Part shown: positions 1 to 4,720 of the stretch, piece by piece
Numbering within the stretch: the first letter of the stretch is position 1
Layout: every line of letters begins with the position of its first letter
Assembly: GCA_902786615.1 (NCBI GenBank)
Contig: CADADE010000054.1
Location: forward strand, 1 to 5,500
DNA from: Oscillospiraceae bacterium
Lineage (GTDB): Bacteria; Bacillota_A; Clostridia; Oscillospirales; Oscillospiraceae
Length of the DNA stretch: 5,500 nt
Reading direction: 5' to 3'
The notes under the pieces: model-generated
What the model saw: the letters and a program-made list of their open reading frames with translations, nothing else
What the model was told of the DNA's origin: nothing
Databases searched by the model: none
Program-made: the position numbers and the translations under genes

Positions 1-58
1 TGGTGCCGCCGCCCCAGACTGCGCTAAGGCCGGAAGCAAACATTTGACCCAAACTCAT
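1..58 (-). CDS. tctA: Tripartite tricarboxylate transporter large permease TctA (N-terminal fragment)
   Basis: Only the first 19 codons are in the window; the gene runs off the left edge. The visible peptide is MSLGQMFASGLSAVWGGGT, too short to identify by itself. The call rests on position: it lies directly downstream of tctC and tctB in the same direction, in the usual order for this family. TctA is the multi-span membrane subunit that moves the solute delivered by TctC across the membrane, driven by an ion gradient. The ATG at 58 is supported by an AAGGAGG ribosome binding site at 68-74 that overlaps the tctB stop codon, so translation is probably coupled to tctB. Confidence 0.75.
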   Translation of the reverse strand, partial: MSLGQMFASGLSAVWGGGT

Positions 59-67
59 GTTTCAATT

Positions 68-74
68 CCTCCTT
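68..74 (-). promoter_or_regulatory. tctA ribosome binding site overlapping the tctB stop
   Basis: AAGGAGG lies nine bases before the tctA ATG and overlaps the TAA stop codon of tctB (73-75). A ribosome terminating on tctB would sit on the tctA start signal, which suggests translational coupling of the two membrane subunits. Confidence 0.8.
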
Positions 75-594
75 AGAACAGATTTTCCAGGAACAGGGCG
101 AAGTTGCGCAGGAACGGAATCTCGCCGCGCGGCAGCGTCACATCCAGCAGACCGCTGAAGAGAATGTGCATCAAAAGCGCAACGGCGATCGAGACCAGCG
201 CCATGCGCCAGACCTTCTTCTCGCCGAGCAGCAGACCGTAGGCGAACATGGTCAGCGCCGCGGTGACGACGAAGCCCAGGGTCTCCAGCAGGAGCGCCGC
301 GGCAGCCAGAATGAGCATGCCGATGAACATCTTGGACTTGAAGAATTCCTTGCTGTTCTTGACAAAGCTTGCAAAGGTGAATTCGGGGTTATCCTTGTTC
401 TTCTTGATGATCTTGTAGATATTGACCGCAATGCAGATCAGAAGAAGGATGATGATGGCCTTGGGCCAGACGCTGGGGTGGATGACGTTGGGGTTTTTCA
501 GATAGCTCTTGGGGATCTTGGCCTCAATGACGTGCGTGAAGTAGGAATAGCCCAGAAACACGAAGAGCGCGATATTGCAGATCAGCTCAAACAA
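73..594 (-). CDS. tctB: Tripartite tricarboxylate transporter small membrane subunit TctB
   Basis: This 173-residue hydrophobic protein fits the TctB family in size and layout. Likely membrane segments are residues 3-19, 44-62, 88-104, 105-124 and 130-149. A Lys-rich cytoplasmic-looking loop lies around 61-87. The C-terminal GLLDVTLPRG stretch at 148-157 matches the conserved 'xLxVxLPRG' end typical of TctB. It is the small, poorly conserved membrane partner of TctA in ion-driven, binding-protein-dependent carboxylate uptake. The start is a TTG at 594, with AAAAGGAG ten bases upstream; I see no better in-frame ATG or GTG. It follows tctC after a 92-bp gap holding a strong hairpin, and is 14 bases from tctA. 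The substrate cannot be read from this subunit. Confidence 0.88.
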   Translation of the reverse strand: MFELICNIALFVFLGYSYFTHVIEAKIPKSYLKNPNVIHPSVWPKAIIILLLICIAVNIYKIIKKNKDNPEFTFASFVKNSKEFFKSKMFIGMLILAAAALLLETLGFVVTAALTMFAYGLLLGEKKVWRMALVSIAVALLMHILFSGLLDVTLPRGEIPFLRNFALFLENLF

Positions 595-604
595 AGGGCG
601 TCAG

Positions 605-612
605 CTCCTTTT
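605..612 (-). promoter_or_regulatory. tctB ribosome binding site (supports TTG start)
   Basis: AAAAGGAG sits ten bases before the TTG at 594. It is the only good Shine-Dalgarno sequence near the 5' end of tctB and is the reason for choosing the non-ATG start. Confidence 0.65.
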
Positions 613-629
613 ATGTGTAGTATGGAAAC

Positions 630-653
630 CGGGGAAGAGGAGCCTCTTCCCCG
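630..653 (-). other. Intercistronic hairpin between tctC and tctB
   Basis: A perfect inverted repeat, CGGGGAAGAGG / CCTCTTCCCCG with a two-base centre, lies between the tctC stop and the tctB ribosome binding site. In the minus-strand mRNA it is followed by GUUUCC rather than a real U tract, so it is a weak terminator at best. Such stem-loops after a binding-protein gene commonly protect the upstream message from 3' decay or allow partial termination, giving more binding protein than membrane subunits. That role is inferred. Confidence 0.7.
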
Positions 654-686
654 ATTATCGGTGATGCTTATTCTGTTGGCAAAGAA

Positions 687-1694
687 TTACTTGAGATCGT
701 CGTAATCCTTCTCCAGGGTCTCCTGCTCGTTCATGAAGTCGCGCATATCCTTGTACTCGCTCAGGCAGAACTTTGCGGTGTCCTCGCCGGGAGCGGGAAC
801 CTCGCGCTGGTCGTAAGCGGCGTTCTTGGTGAATTCCTTCCAGGTGGCGTCCTCACGGCACTTCTCAACGGCAGCGACGAGCTGATCGATCGCGCCCTGG
901 GGGGTGCCCTTCTTGGCGAAGATGCCGCGCCAGGGACCGGCGTAGGAGTCGATGCCCAGCTCAGCGGTGCACTCGCAGTCGGGCATGATGTCGATGCGGT
1001 GCTCGCAGAAGACGAGCAGGGGGATGATGTCGCCGGACTCGATGAGGCCGCTCATGTCGTCGTAGCCGCCGACAGCGAGGTCGACGTGGCCGCCGGCCAT
1101 GTCGGAGTTAACCTCGGAACCGCCCTGATAGTTCTTGACGTTCAGGGCCAGGCCCTCGGTCGCGATCTCGAAGCACATGCCGTCAACGCCGGTGGCGGTC
1201 AGCATGGCGACGGAGACTTCATAGGGGTGGGCAGCGGCGTAGGCCTTCAGATCGGTGAAGGTCTTGATGCCGTACTTGTCCATCTGCTTCTTGGAGCCGG
1301 CCAGCATGTTGATGGAGTGGACCAGGATGTCCTCGCACTCGAACTCATCCTTGAAGTCGAAGTCCATATTACCGGACAGATCCTGCATATACAGGGACTG
1401 GGTGCCGAGCAGGAAGGTGTAGCCGTCGGCGGGCTGCTTGTAGGCGTAGGTGGCGCCGGTCACGCCGGAGCCGCCGGTCTCGTTGCGCACTTCCACGGGA
1501 ACGCCGAGCTCGTTCTGGAGCAGGGTAGCCATGGGACGGATGGTGCTGTCGGCGCCGCCGCCGAGACCCCAGGGGCAGACGATTTCGATCTTGCGCTCAA
1601 ACTTCCAGTCGTCCGCGAAAGCGGAGGCGGAAGTCATCACGAAGACGCTTGCCATCATCATGACGACAAGAACCAGGGCAATGAGTTTCTTCAT
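687..1694 (-). CDS. tctC: Tripartite tricarboxylate transporter solute-binding protein TctC
   Basis: This 335-residue extracytoplasmic binding protein captures the carboxylate and hands it to TctAB. Residues 1-27 form a signal peptide with a likely AFA|DD cleavage. TctC family marks follow in order: PWGLGGGADS at 41-50 (the ligand-loop 'PWxxGGxxD' motif), a GVPVEVRNETGGSG block at 64-77, GGSEVNSDMAGGHVDLAVGG at 191-210 and GPWRGIFAKKGTPQG at 253-267. Length is normal for the family. I start at the ATG at 1694, because GGAGG at 1703-1707 sits eight bases upstream; a TTG five codons earlier overlaps that site and is unlikely. There is no Cys at the cleavage site, so this is not a lipoprotein, which is unusual for a monoderm Gram-positive binding protein. 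It is first in the operon, divergent from a LysR regulator. The ligand is unknown; citrate-like or other organic acids are family possibilities. Confidence 0.92.
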   Translation of the reverse strand: MKKLIALVLVVMMMASVFVMTSASAFADDWKFERKIEIVCPWGLGGGADSTIRPMATLLQNELGVPVEVRNETGGSGVTGATYAYKQPADGYTFLLGTQSLYMQDLSGNMDFDFKDEFECEDILVHSINMLAGSKKQMDKYGIKTFTDLKAYAAAHPYEVSVAMLTATGVDGMCFEIATEGLALNVKNYQGGSEVNSDMAGGHVDLAVGGYDDMSGLIESGDIIPLLVFCEHRIDIMPDCECTAELGIDSYAGPWRGIFAKKGTPQGAIDQLVAAVEKCREDATWKEFTKNAAYDQREVPAPGEDTAKFCLSEYKDMRDFMNEQETLEKDYDDLK

Positions 1695-1702
1695 AGGGGG
1701 TT

Positions 1703-1707
1703 CCTCC
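1703..1707 (-). promoter_or_regulatory. tctC ribosome binding site
   Basis: GGAGG with eight-base spacing to the ATG at 1694. It fixes the tctC start against the TTG five codons upstream, which would place this site inside the coding region. Confidence 0.85.
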
Positions 1708-1780
1708 AATAAAAAAATATTTTCTCAAACTGCCGACCCCCCGAATGGAAGCGGCCCGGCAGCTTCAAGAGCAAAGAAAA

Positions 1781-1815
1781 CAGAAAAAGCGGACTGCGAA
1801 GCCCTGCTTTTTGTG
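1781..1815 (-). terminator. Hairpin in tctC leader, possible attenuator
   Basis: Read as tctC mRNA, AAAAAGC pairs with GCUUUUU, and inside it GGGCU pairs with AGUCC (one G-U pair) around a UCGC loop, with a single bulged A. The stem is followed by UUUUU, CUG, UUUU, C, UUU, which resembles an intrinsic terminator. It lies between the predicted tctC promoter and the tctC ribosome binding site, so it could attenuate the operon. On the plus strand the same stem has an A-C mismatch and a weaker tail. No coding region ends here on either strand, so an ordinary end-of-gene role does not explain it. Not tested. Confidence 0.42.
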
Positions 1816-1828
1816 GAAAGCGCTGTGA
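1815..1828. promoter_or_regulatory. cre-like site (candidate CcpA operator)
   Basis: GGAAAGCGCTGTGA matches the Bacillota catabolite-responsive element TGWAARCGYTWNCW at 11 of 14 positions, with the central WAARCGYT core intact; mismatches are at positions 1, 11 and 13. It lies just downstream of the predicted tctC start point, where CcpA would block transcription. Chance matches to this loose consensus are common, so confidence is modest. Confidence 0.4.
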
Positions 1829-1837
1829 TTTCATTTT

Positions 1838-1862
1838 CTGTTCACATATTAATATAGAACAG
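1838..1862. promoter_or_regulatory. Dyad CTGTTC-N13-GAACAG, candidate regulator operator
   Basis: A perfect 6-bp inverted repeat with a 13-bp AT-rich centre. It overlaps the predicted -10 box of tctC, between two divergent genes, where a LysR regulator's activation or repression site would be expected. The spacing is not the classic T-N11-A box, so another regulator remains possible. Confidence 0.45.
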
Positions 1863-1874
1863 TCAGAAGCACAA
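1846..1874 (-). promoter_or_regulatory. Predicted tctC promoter
   Basis: On the minus strand, TTGTGC (1869-1874) and TAATAT (1846-1851) are separated by 17 bases. The -35 is weak (3 of 6 to TTGACA) and the -10 matches 4 of 6, as expected for an activator-dependent promoter. The predicted start near 1839 gives a leader of about 145 bases. Confidence 0.4.
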
Positions 1875-1892
1875 ATATATTTTTTTATATGC

Positions 1893-1906
1893 TTTACATA
1901 AGTAAA
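1893..1906. promoter_or_regulatory. Dyad TTTAC-ATAA-GTAAA, candidate LysR recognition site
   Basis: A perfect 5-bp inverted repeat centred about 60 bases upstream of the predicted tctC start and overlapping the predicted -35 of lysR. LysR-type regulators typically anchor near -65 of the activated gene and repress themselves from the same site, so the geometry fits. It contains a T-N11-A pair (1894/1906), but not symmetrically placed. Confidence 0.42.
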
Positions 1907-1921
1907 AACTAATGATAAGAT
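1893..1921 (+). promoter_or_regulatory. Predicted lysR promoter
   Basis: TTTACA (1893-1898) and TAAGAT (1916-1921) with exactly 17 bases between them match the sigma-A consensus at 5 of 6 and 4 of 6 positions. The start would be near 1928, about 43 bases before the lysR ATG. It is offset from, and back to back with, the tctC promoter. Confidence 0.55.
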
Positions 1922-1956
1922 AGGCTCAAAAAAAGACGCCCGCAGCGGCCGCAAAA

Positions 1957-1962
1957 AAGGAG
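1957..1962 (+). promoter_or_regulatory. lysR ribosome binding site
   Basis: AAGGAG with eight-base spacing to the ATG at 1971 supports that start. Confidence 0.8.
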
Positions 1963-1970
1963 AAAACGCC

Positions 1971-2891
1971 ATGCTCAACCTGAAATATGCCCCCGCCATC
2001 ATGACCATTGTGCAGGAGGGCTCCATCACGGCGGCCAGCAAAAAGCTCTTTGTCTCCCAGCCCGCCCTGAGCCAGACCATCAAGCAGGTGGAGGAGGAGC
2101 TGGGTGCGCCCATCTTCAACCGCGACACGCGGCATCTGGAGCTGACCTATGTGGGAAGGCTCTATATCGAATCCATCCGCCAGATCCAGATGATCGACCA
2201 GAACCTCCACGCGCGGGTGAGCGACTCGAAGGACGAGGTGTTCGGCAACTTCCGTTTCGGCATCTCCACCCAGCGCGGCCTGCAGCTTTTGCCGCTGGTG
2301 ATCCCGGAATTCATCGCGGCCTATCCTCATGTGCGCATCGACCTGCGCGAGGAGGGCAGCGGCATGCTGGAGCGGCGCGTGATGGAGGGGGCCTGCGATC
2401 TCGCCCTTGTCACCACGGCGAGCAAGCGCGACCAGCTCCACTATGAACTGATCGAGATCGAAAAGCTCATGCTGGTAGCGGCGAAGACGACGGCGCTGGC
2501 CCGGCGCTTCCCGGACGGCACGCCCATCGACGTCGGGGAGGCAAAAAACGAGAGCTTTGTCAGCATGGCGGAGGGGCACAGCGTGCGCTCCATCCAGGAC
2601 AAGCTCTTCGAGAAATACGGCCTGTCGCCCAAGATCGTGCTGGAGACGCACAACATGGAGGCGGCCAAACGCATCGCCGCCCGCGCGAACGCGGTTTTTC
2701 TGGTGCCGAGCGCCTATGTCTCCGACAGCATGGCGGACCGGGAGAAAATGCATGTCTATCCCATCGACAACAACGAGTTCCAGCACCATTTCTATGTGTG
2801 TTTCCGCAAGGGCAAGCACCTGACCCGCTATGAAAAGGACATGGTGGAGCTGGTGTGCCGCTCTCTCGGCGCCGATTCCCCGCTCACATGA
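1971..2891 (+). CDS. LysR-family transcriptional regulator
   Basis: This 306-residue protein has full LysR-type length and layout. An N-terminal winged helix-turn-helix spans about residues 1-60, including the recognition segment SITAASKKLFVSQPALSQTI at 18-37. A linker helix runs to about 88. The effector-binding domain starts at FGNFRFGIS (91-99) and contains the usual IPEFIAAYPHVRIDLREEG segment at 111-129. It is divergent from the tctCBA operon with a 276-bp shared control region, the standard arrangement for a LysR protein regulating its neighbour. Activation in response to the transported carboxylate is therefore the likely job (inference). Autoregulation is plausible, because a dyad overlaps its own predicted -35. 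No truncation or missing segment is seen. The effector cannot be predicted. Confidence 0.93.
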   Translation: MLNLKYAPAIMTIVQEGSITAASKKLFVSQPALSQTIKQVEEELGAPIFNRDTRHLELTYVGRLYIESIRQIQMIDQNLHARVSDSKDEVFGNFRFGISTQRGLQLLPLVIPEFIAAYPHVRIDLREEGSGMLERRVMEGACDLALVTTASKRDQLHYELIEIEKLMLVAAKTTALARRFPDGTPIDVGEAKNESFVSMAEGHSVRSIQDKLFEKYGLSPKIVLETHNMEAAKRIAARANAVFLVPSAYVSDSMADREKMHVYPIDNNEFQHHFYVCFRKGKHLTRYEKDMVELVCRSLGADSPLT

Positions 2892-2895
2892 AAAA

Positions 2896-2924
2896 CGCCT
2901 CCCGGACAGTCTGTCCGGGAGGCG
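2896..2924. terminator. Bidirectional terminator between convergent genes
   Basis: A perfect inverted repeat, CGCCTCCCGGACA / TGTCCGGGAGGCG, around GTC starts five bases after the lysR stop. On the minus strand the stem is followed by TTTTT, making a strong terminator for the thioredoxin-like gene ending at 2945. On the plus strand it is followed by CGGCATTTT, a weaker tail, so it probably serves lysR too. Confidence 0.88.
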
Positions 2925-2944
2925 CGGCATTTTGGGGAAGGGGA

Positions 2945-4294
2945 TTACTTGTGGTTGACAACGATGCTCAGATCGCTGTAGGTGCTGAGCATGGTGAACT
3001 CGGAGGAGTTCTTCTCATAATCGGCGGGGACCTTCAGCAGGTGCACGGTGTAATTGCCCTCGGGCACCTGGAAGGAGGCGACGCCGTCGGCGTCGGTCTT
3101 GCCGAGCGTGCACTCACTGTCGGAGCAGAACTGAACGGTCGCGCCCTCAACAGGCTTGCCGGAATCGTCGGCGACATAGACGCGGTACATGCCGGCGTCG
3201 TTCGCCACGGCGCCCGTGGGAACGGCGGCCTTTTCCGCGTTCAGGCCGGCGGTGACGCCGCCCTGACTCGGCGCGGCGCTGCTGCCTGCGGCGAGCAGGC
3301 CGTCGATGGCGCCTTCGTAGGCTTCCACAGCCGCGCCCTCAACGGGCTTGCCGACCAGCGTGCCGGTCTTGTCCACGAAGAAGCTGGTGGGGAAGGCGGT
3401 CATGTCAAACAGCTCGTCCACATTGTCGGGGGGCAGGATGATGGTGTAGGTGACGCCCTTCTCCTGCAGGATGCCCTTGGCAGTCTGCACGGCGTCGGGG
3501 TCGGCGCCGTCGTACAGCAGGCCGACGACTGCGCAGTTCTTGCCCGCGAGGCGGCCGTTGATGGCCTCAAGCTCGGACAGCTCGCCCACGCAGGGGCCGC
3601 ACCAGCTTGCCCAGACGTTCAGCATGGTGATCTCATGCTGGCCGAAGAGCTCCTCGCTGGAGACGGGGTTGCCGTTGATGTCGGTGGTGGTGAAGCTGAG
3701 CTTTTTGCCCTCCATCCCGGCGAAGGGGTCGACAGGCATAAAGAGCTCGGCGCGCTTGGCGATCTCCTGGACGGCGCCCTGCATGGCCTGGAACTCAGCG
3801 GCAAACTCGGGGCGGAAGGAGGAGATGTTCTGGTTGGGGTTCAGGTACAGGTAGTAGGTGTAGCCCGCGCCCTCGTCCATCTTGGACACACAGCTCAGGT
3901 CGATGGGGAAGCCGTTCTGGGCGAGGTAGTCGGCCATGGCGTTCAGATCCGCGCCGTCGGCCAGGGTGTACATGGAGAAAATGTTCGCCATGTTGCTGAA
4001 GAGCAGGTTGTGGTCTTCCTCGGTGAAATCGTCCTTGTCCATAATGGCGTTGTACTCATCCTCGCTCATGGCGAAGTAGTCCATATCGAGGTAGTACCAG
4101 CCGGTGTTATAGCCGAGTTCTTCACCGATGCTGGGGTAGAGCATACCCTTCGGCTGCATGTAGGAGTCGGGAACGTACAGGCCGATGCCCGCGCCGTCAA
4201 AGTCCATGTACCAATATTCCTCGGCCATGGCGGATACCGAAAGGAGCGAGGCAAACATAACGAGAGTCAGAATCAGGGCAATTGCTTTTTTCAT
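2945..4294 (-). CDS. Secreted thioredoxin-like (TlpA/redoxin) protein with extra N- and C-terminal domains
   Basis: 449 residues. Residues 1-24 form a signal peptide with probable AMA|EE cleavage; there is no lipobox and no LPXTG sorting motif. Residues about 25-190 are an acidic, aromatic-rich domain I do not recognise. Residues about 195-335 are a TlpA/AhpC-type thioredoxin fold. Its active site is WCGPC at 231-235, within NVWASWCGPC, and the cis-Pro is P302 in AFPTSFFVDKTG. A linker rich in Ala, Gly and Ser follows. Residues about 368-449 look like a carboxypeptidase-regulatory or SpaA/Cna-B-like beta-sandwich (GKPVEGATVQF, then TDADGVASFQVPEGNYTV), with C390 and C396 possibly paired. The likely role is thiol-disulfide exchange on exported proteins or peptides. 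No CcdA partner is in the window. I start at the ATG at 4294 because GGGAGG lies ten bases upstream; an ATG six codons earlier overlaps that site. It is a single-gene unit with its own promoter and terminator. Confidence 0.88.
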   Translation of the reverse strand: MKKAIALILTLVMFASLLSVSAMAEEYWYMDFDGAGIGLYVPDSYMQPKGMLYPSIGEELGYNTGWYYLDMDYFAMSEDEYNAIMDKDDFTEEDHNLLFSNMANIFSMYTLADGADLNAMADYLAQNGFPIDLSCVSKMDEGAGYTYYLYLNPNQNISSFRPEFAAEFQAMQGAVQEIAKRAELFMPVDPFAGMEGKKLSFTTTDINGNPVSSEELFGQHEITMLNVWASWCGPCVGELSELEAINGRLAGKNCAVVGLLYDGADPDAVQTAKGILQEKGVTYTIILPPDNVDELFDMTAFPTSFFVDKTGTLVGKPVEGAAVEAYEGAIDGLLAAGSSAAPSQGGVTAGLNAEKAAVPTGAVANDAGMYRVYVADDSGKPVEGATVQFCSDSECTLGKTDADGVASFQVPEGNYTVHLLKVPADYEKNSSEFTMLSTYSDLSIVVNHK

Positions 4295-4304
4295 GTTTAC
4301 AAAA

Positions 4305-4310
4305 CCTCCC
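4305..4310 (-). promoter_or_regulatory. Ribosome binding site of thioredoxin-like gene
   Basis: GGGAGG with ten-base spacing to the ATG at 4294. An in-frame ATG at 4312 overlaps this site and is not used as the start for that reason. Confidence 0.75.
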
Positions 4311-4326
4311 ATTTAGAGTCAGCCTT

Positions 4327-4355
4327 ATTTTACAATTGGATAAAGGGAAAGTCAA
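4327..4355 (-). promoter_or_regulatory. Strong sigma-A-like promoter of thioredoxin-like gene
   Basis: TTGACT (4350-4355) and TAAAAT (4327-4332) on the minus strand, with exactly 17 bases between them, each match the consensus at 5 of 6 positions. The predicted start near 4320 leaves a short leader that holds only the ribosome binding site. Confidence 0.8.
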
Positions 4356-4372
4356 GCGCCCGGCACGGGCGC
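4356..4372. repeat. Inverted repeat abutting the -35 box
   Basis: GCGCCCG-GCA-CGGGCGC is a perfect 7-bp dyad touching the -35 box of the thioredoxin-like gene. It could be an operator, or an upstream stem without function. There is no U tract that would make it a terminator. Confidence 0.45.
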
Positions 4373-4384
4373 ACGGCCTCAACT

Positions 4385-4399
4385 GTTTTGAAACAAAAC
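4385..4399. repeat. Inverted repeat GTTTTG-AAA-CAAAAC
   Basis: A perfect 6-bp dyad about 30 bases upstream of the -35 of the thioredoxin-like gene. The sequence between here and the terminator at 4524 is AT-rich and holds no gene I can support. It also contains a 14-bp perfect palindrome, TTAATAATTATTAA, at 4479-4492. A regulator site is possible but unproven. Confidence 0.35.
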
Positions 4400-4444
4400 G
4401 CGCGAAAAACATTAAAAAACGAGACAAACAAGGGAATTTCAGAA

Positions 4445-4717
4445 CTAAAACGGCGGGAAAGCGCCTGCGCGCAAAGCATTAATAATTATTAAAAATGCCC
4501 TGTCCGAAGCCGACGCTTCGACAAAACGCCCCCGGTCCTCTCGTGGAAGGATCGGGGGCGTTTGATCATAAGAGATTGATGCGCGGAAGCTCAAGATCGC
4601 CGGAGGCGTCGATGGACGCGCCGGGGACGGGCTCGGCTCAGGCTTCTTGTTCCGGCAGGCCGCAAGGGTCGGCAGGAGCAGCACAAGCAGGAGCAGCACA
4701 AGCAGTCGTTTTCTCAT
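4445..4717 (-). CDS. Small lipoprotein, probably frameshifted (intended end near 4566)
   Basis: The start is clear: the ATG at 4717 lies three bases after the pqqD stop, with GGAGG at 4726-4730 inside the end of pqqD. Residues 1-20 are an Arg/Lys start and a Leu-rich core ending in LAAC, a lipobox with the lipidated Cys at 21. A short RNKKPEPSPSP linker follows. The uninterrupted frame gives 90 residues, but its second half runs through the 4524-4563 terminator stem and looks non-coding. Restoring one C in the C4 run (GGGG at 4623-4626 on plus) would give a 50-residue lipoprotein ending GASIDASGDLELPRINLL, with its TGA at 4566-4568 just before the terminator. I regard that as the original gene. 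Mature length would be only about 30 residues. The function is unknown; it is co-transcribed with the PqqD-family gene. Confidence 0.6.
   Translation of the reverse strand: MRKRLLVLLLLVLLLPTLAACRNKKPEPSPSPARPSTPPAILSFRASISYDQTPPILPREDRGRFVEASASDRAFLIIINALRAGAFPPF
4501..4523 (-). other. Second hairpin directly after the pqqD-unit terminator
   Basis: TGTC-C-GAAGC-CGAC-GCTTC-GACA folds into a 9-bp stem with one bulged base, directly adjoining the terminator at 4524. In the minus-strand transcript it is followed by GGGCAUUUUU. It may act as a backup terminator. Confidence 0.45.
4524..4563 (-). terminator. Intrinsic terminator of the pqqD-lipoprotein unit
   Basis: AAACGCCCCCG pairs perfectly with CGGGGGCGTTT, extended inward by TCCT/AGGA after one mismatched pair. 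On the minus strand the stem ends in UUUU. It starts only a few bases after the stop codon at 4566-4568 in the alternative lipoprotein frame, which supports that frame as the original gene end. Confidence 0.85.
4676..4705 (-). repeat. Perfect 15-bp tandem repeat in lipoprotein signal peptide
   Basis: CTGCTTGTGCTGCTC occurs twice in tandem and encodes LLVLL twice, doubling the hydrophobic core. The unit is a multiple of three, so loss or gain of a copy keeps the frame but changes signal-peptide length. Confidence 0.9.
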
Positions 4718-4720
4718 GGC

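Noticed and set aside
1695..1709. TTG start giving tctC five extra codons
   Set aside because: Those codons are the Shine-Dalgarno sequence of the ATG at 1694, and the signal peptide begins properly at that ATG.
999..1712. Plus-strand open frame opposite tctC
   Set aside because: Low-complexity Gly/Val/Ala/Asp product with no family resemblance, lying opposite a clear TctC gene; it has no ribosome binding site of its own that I can see.
1945..1952. GCGGCCGC palindrome in the lysR leader
   Set aside because: An 8-bp GC palindrome is expected by chance in GC-rich DNA; nothing else ties it to regulation.
1926..2930. Minus-strand open frame opposite lysR
   Set aside because: Its product is rich in His, Arg, Asp and Leu with no recognisable domain, and it starts downstream of the shared terminator and spans most of a well-formed LysR gene.
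4295..4312. ATG at 4312 as start of the thioredoxin-like gene
   Set aside because: It overlaps the GGGAGG ribosome binding site for the ATG at 4294 and would put six odd residues before a normal signal peptide.
2855..4492. Long plus-strand open frame of over 500 codons opposite the thioredoxin-like gene
   Set aside because: It is antisense to a gene with a signal peptide, an intact WCGPC fold, a promoter and a ribosome binding site. Its Gly/Val/His/Ala/Leu-heavy product is typical of a GC-rich shadow frame, and it begins inside the lysR end and crosses the terminator.
4479..4492. TTAATAATTATTAA palindrome as an operator or origin element
   Set aside because: It is in an AT-only stretch where palindromes arise easily, is single copy and is not placed at a promoter I can support.
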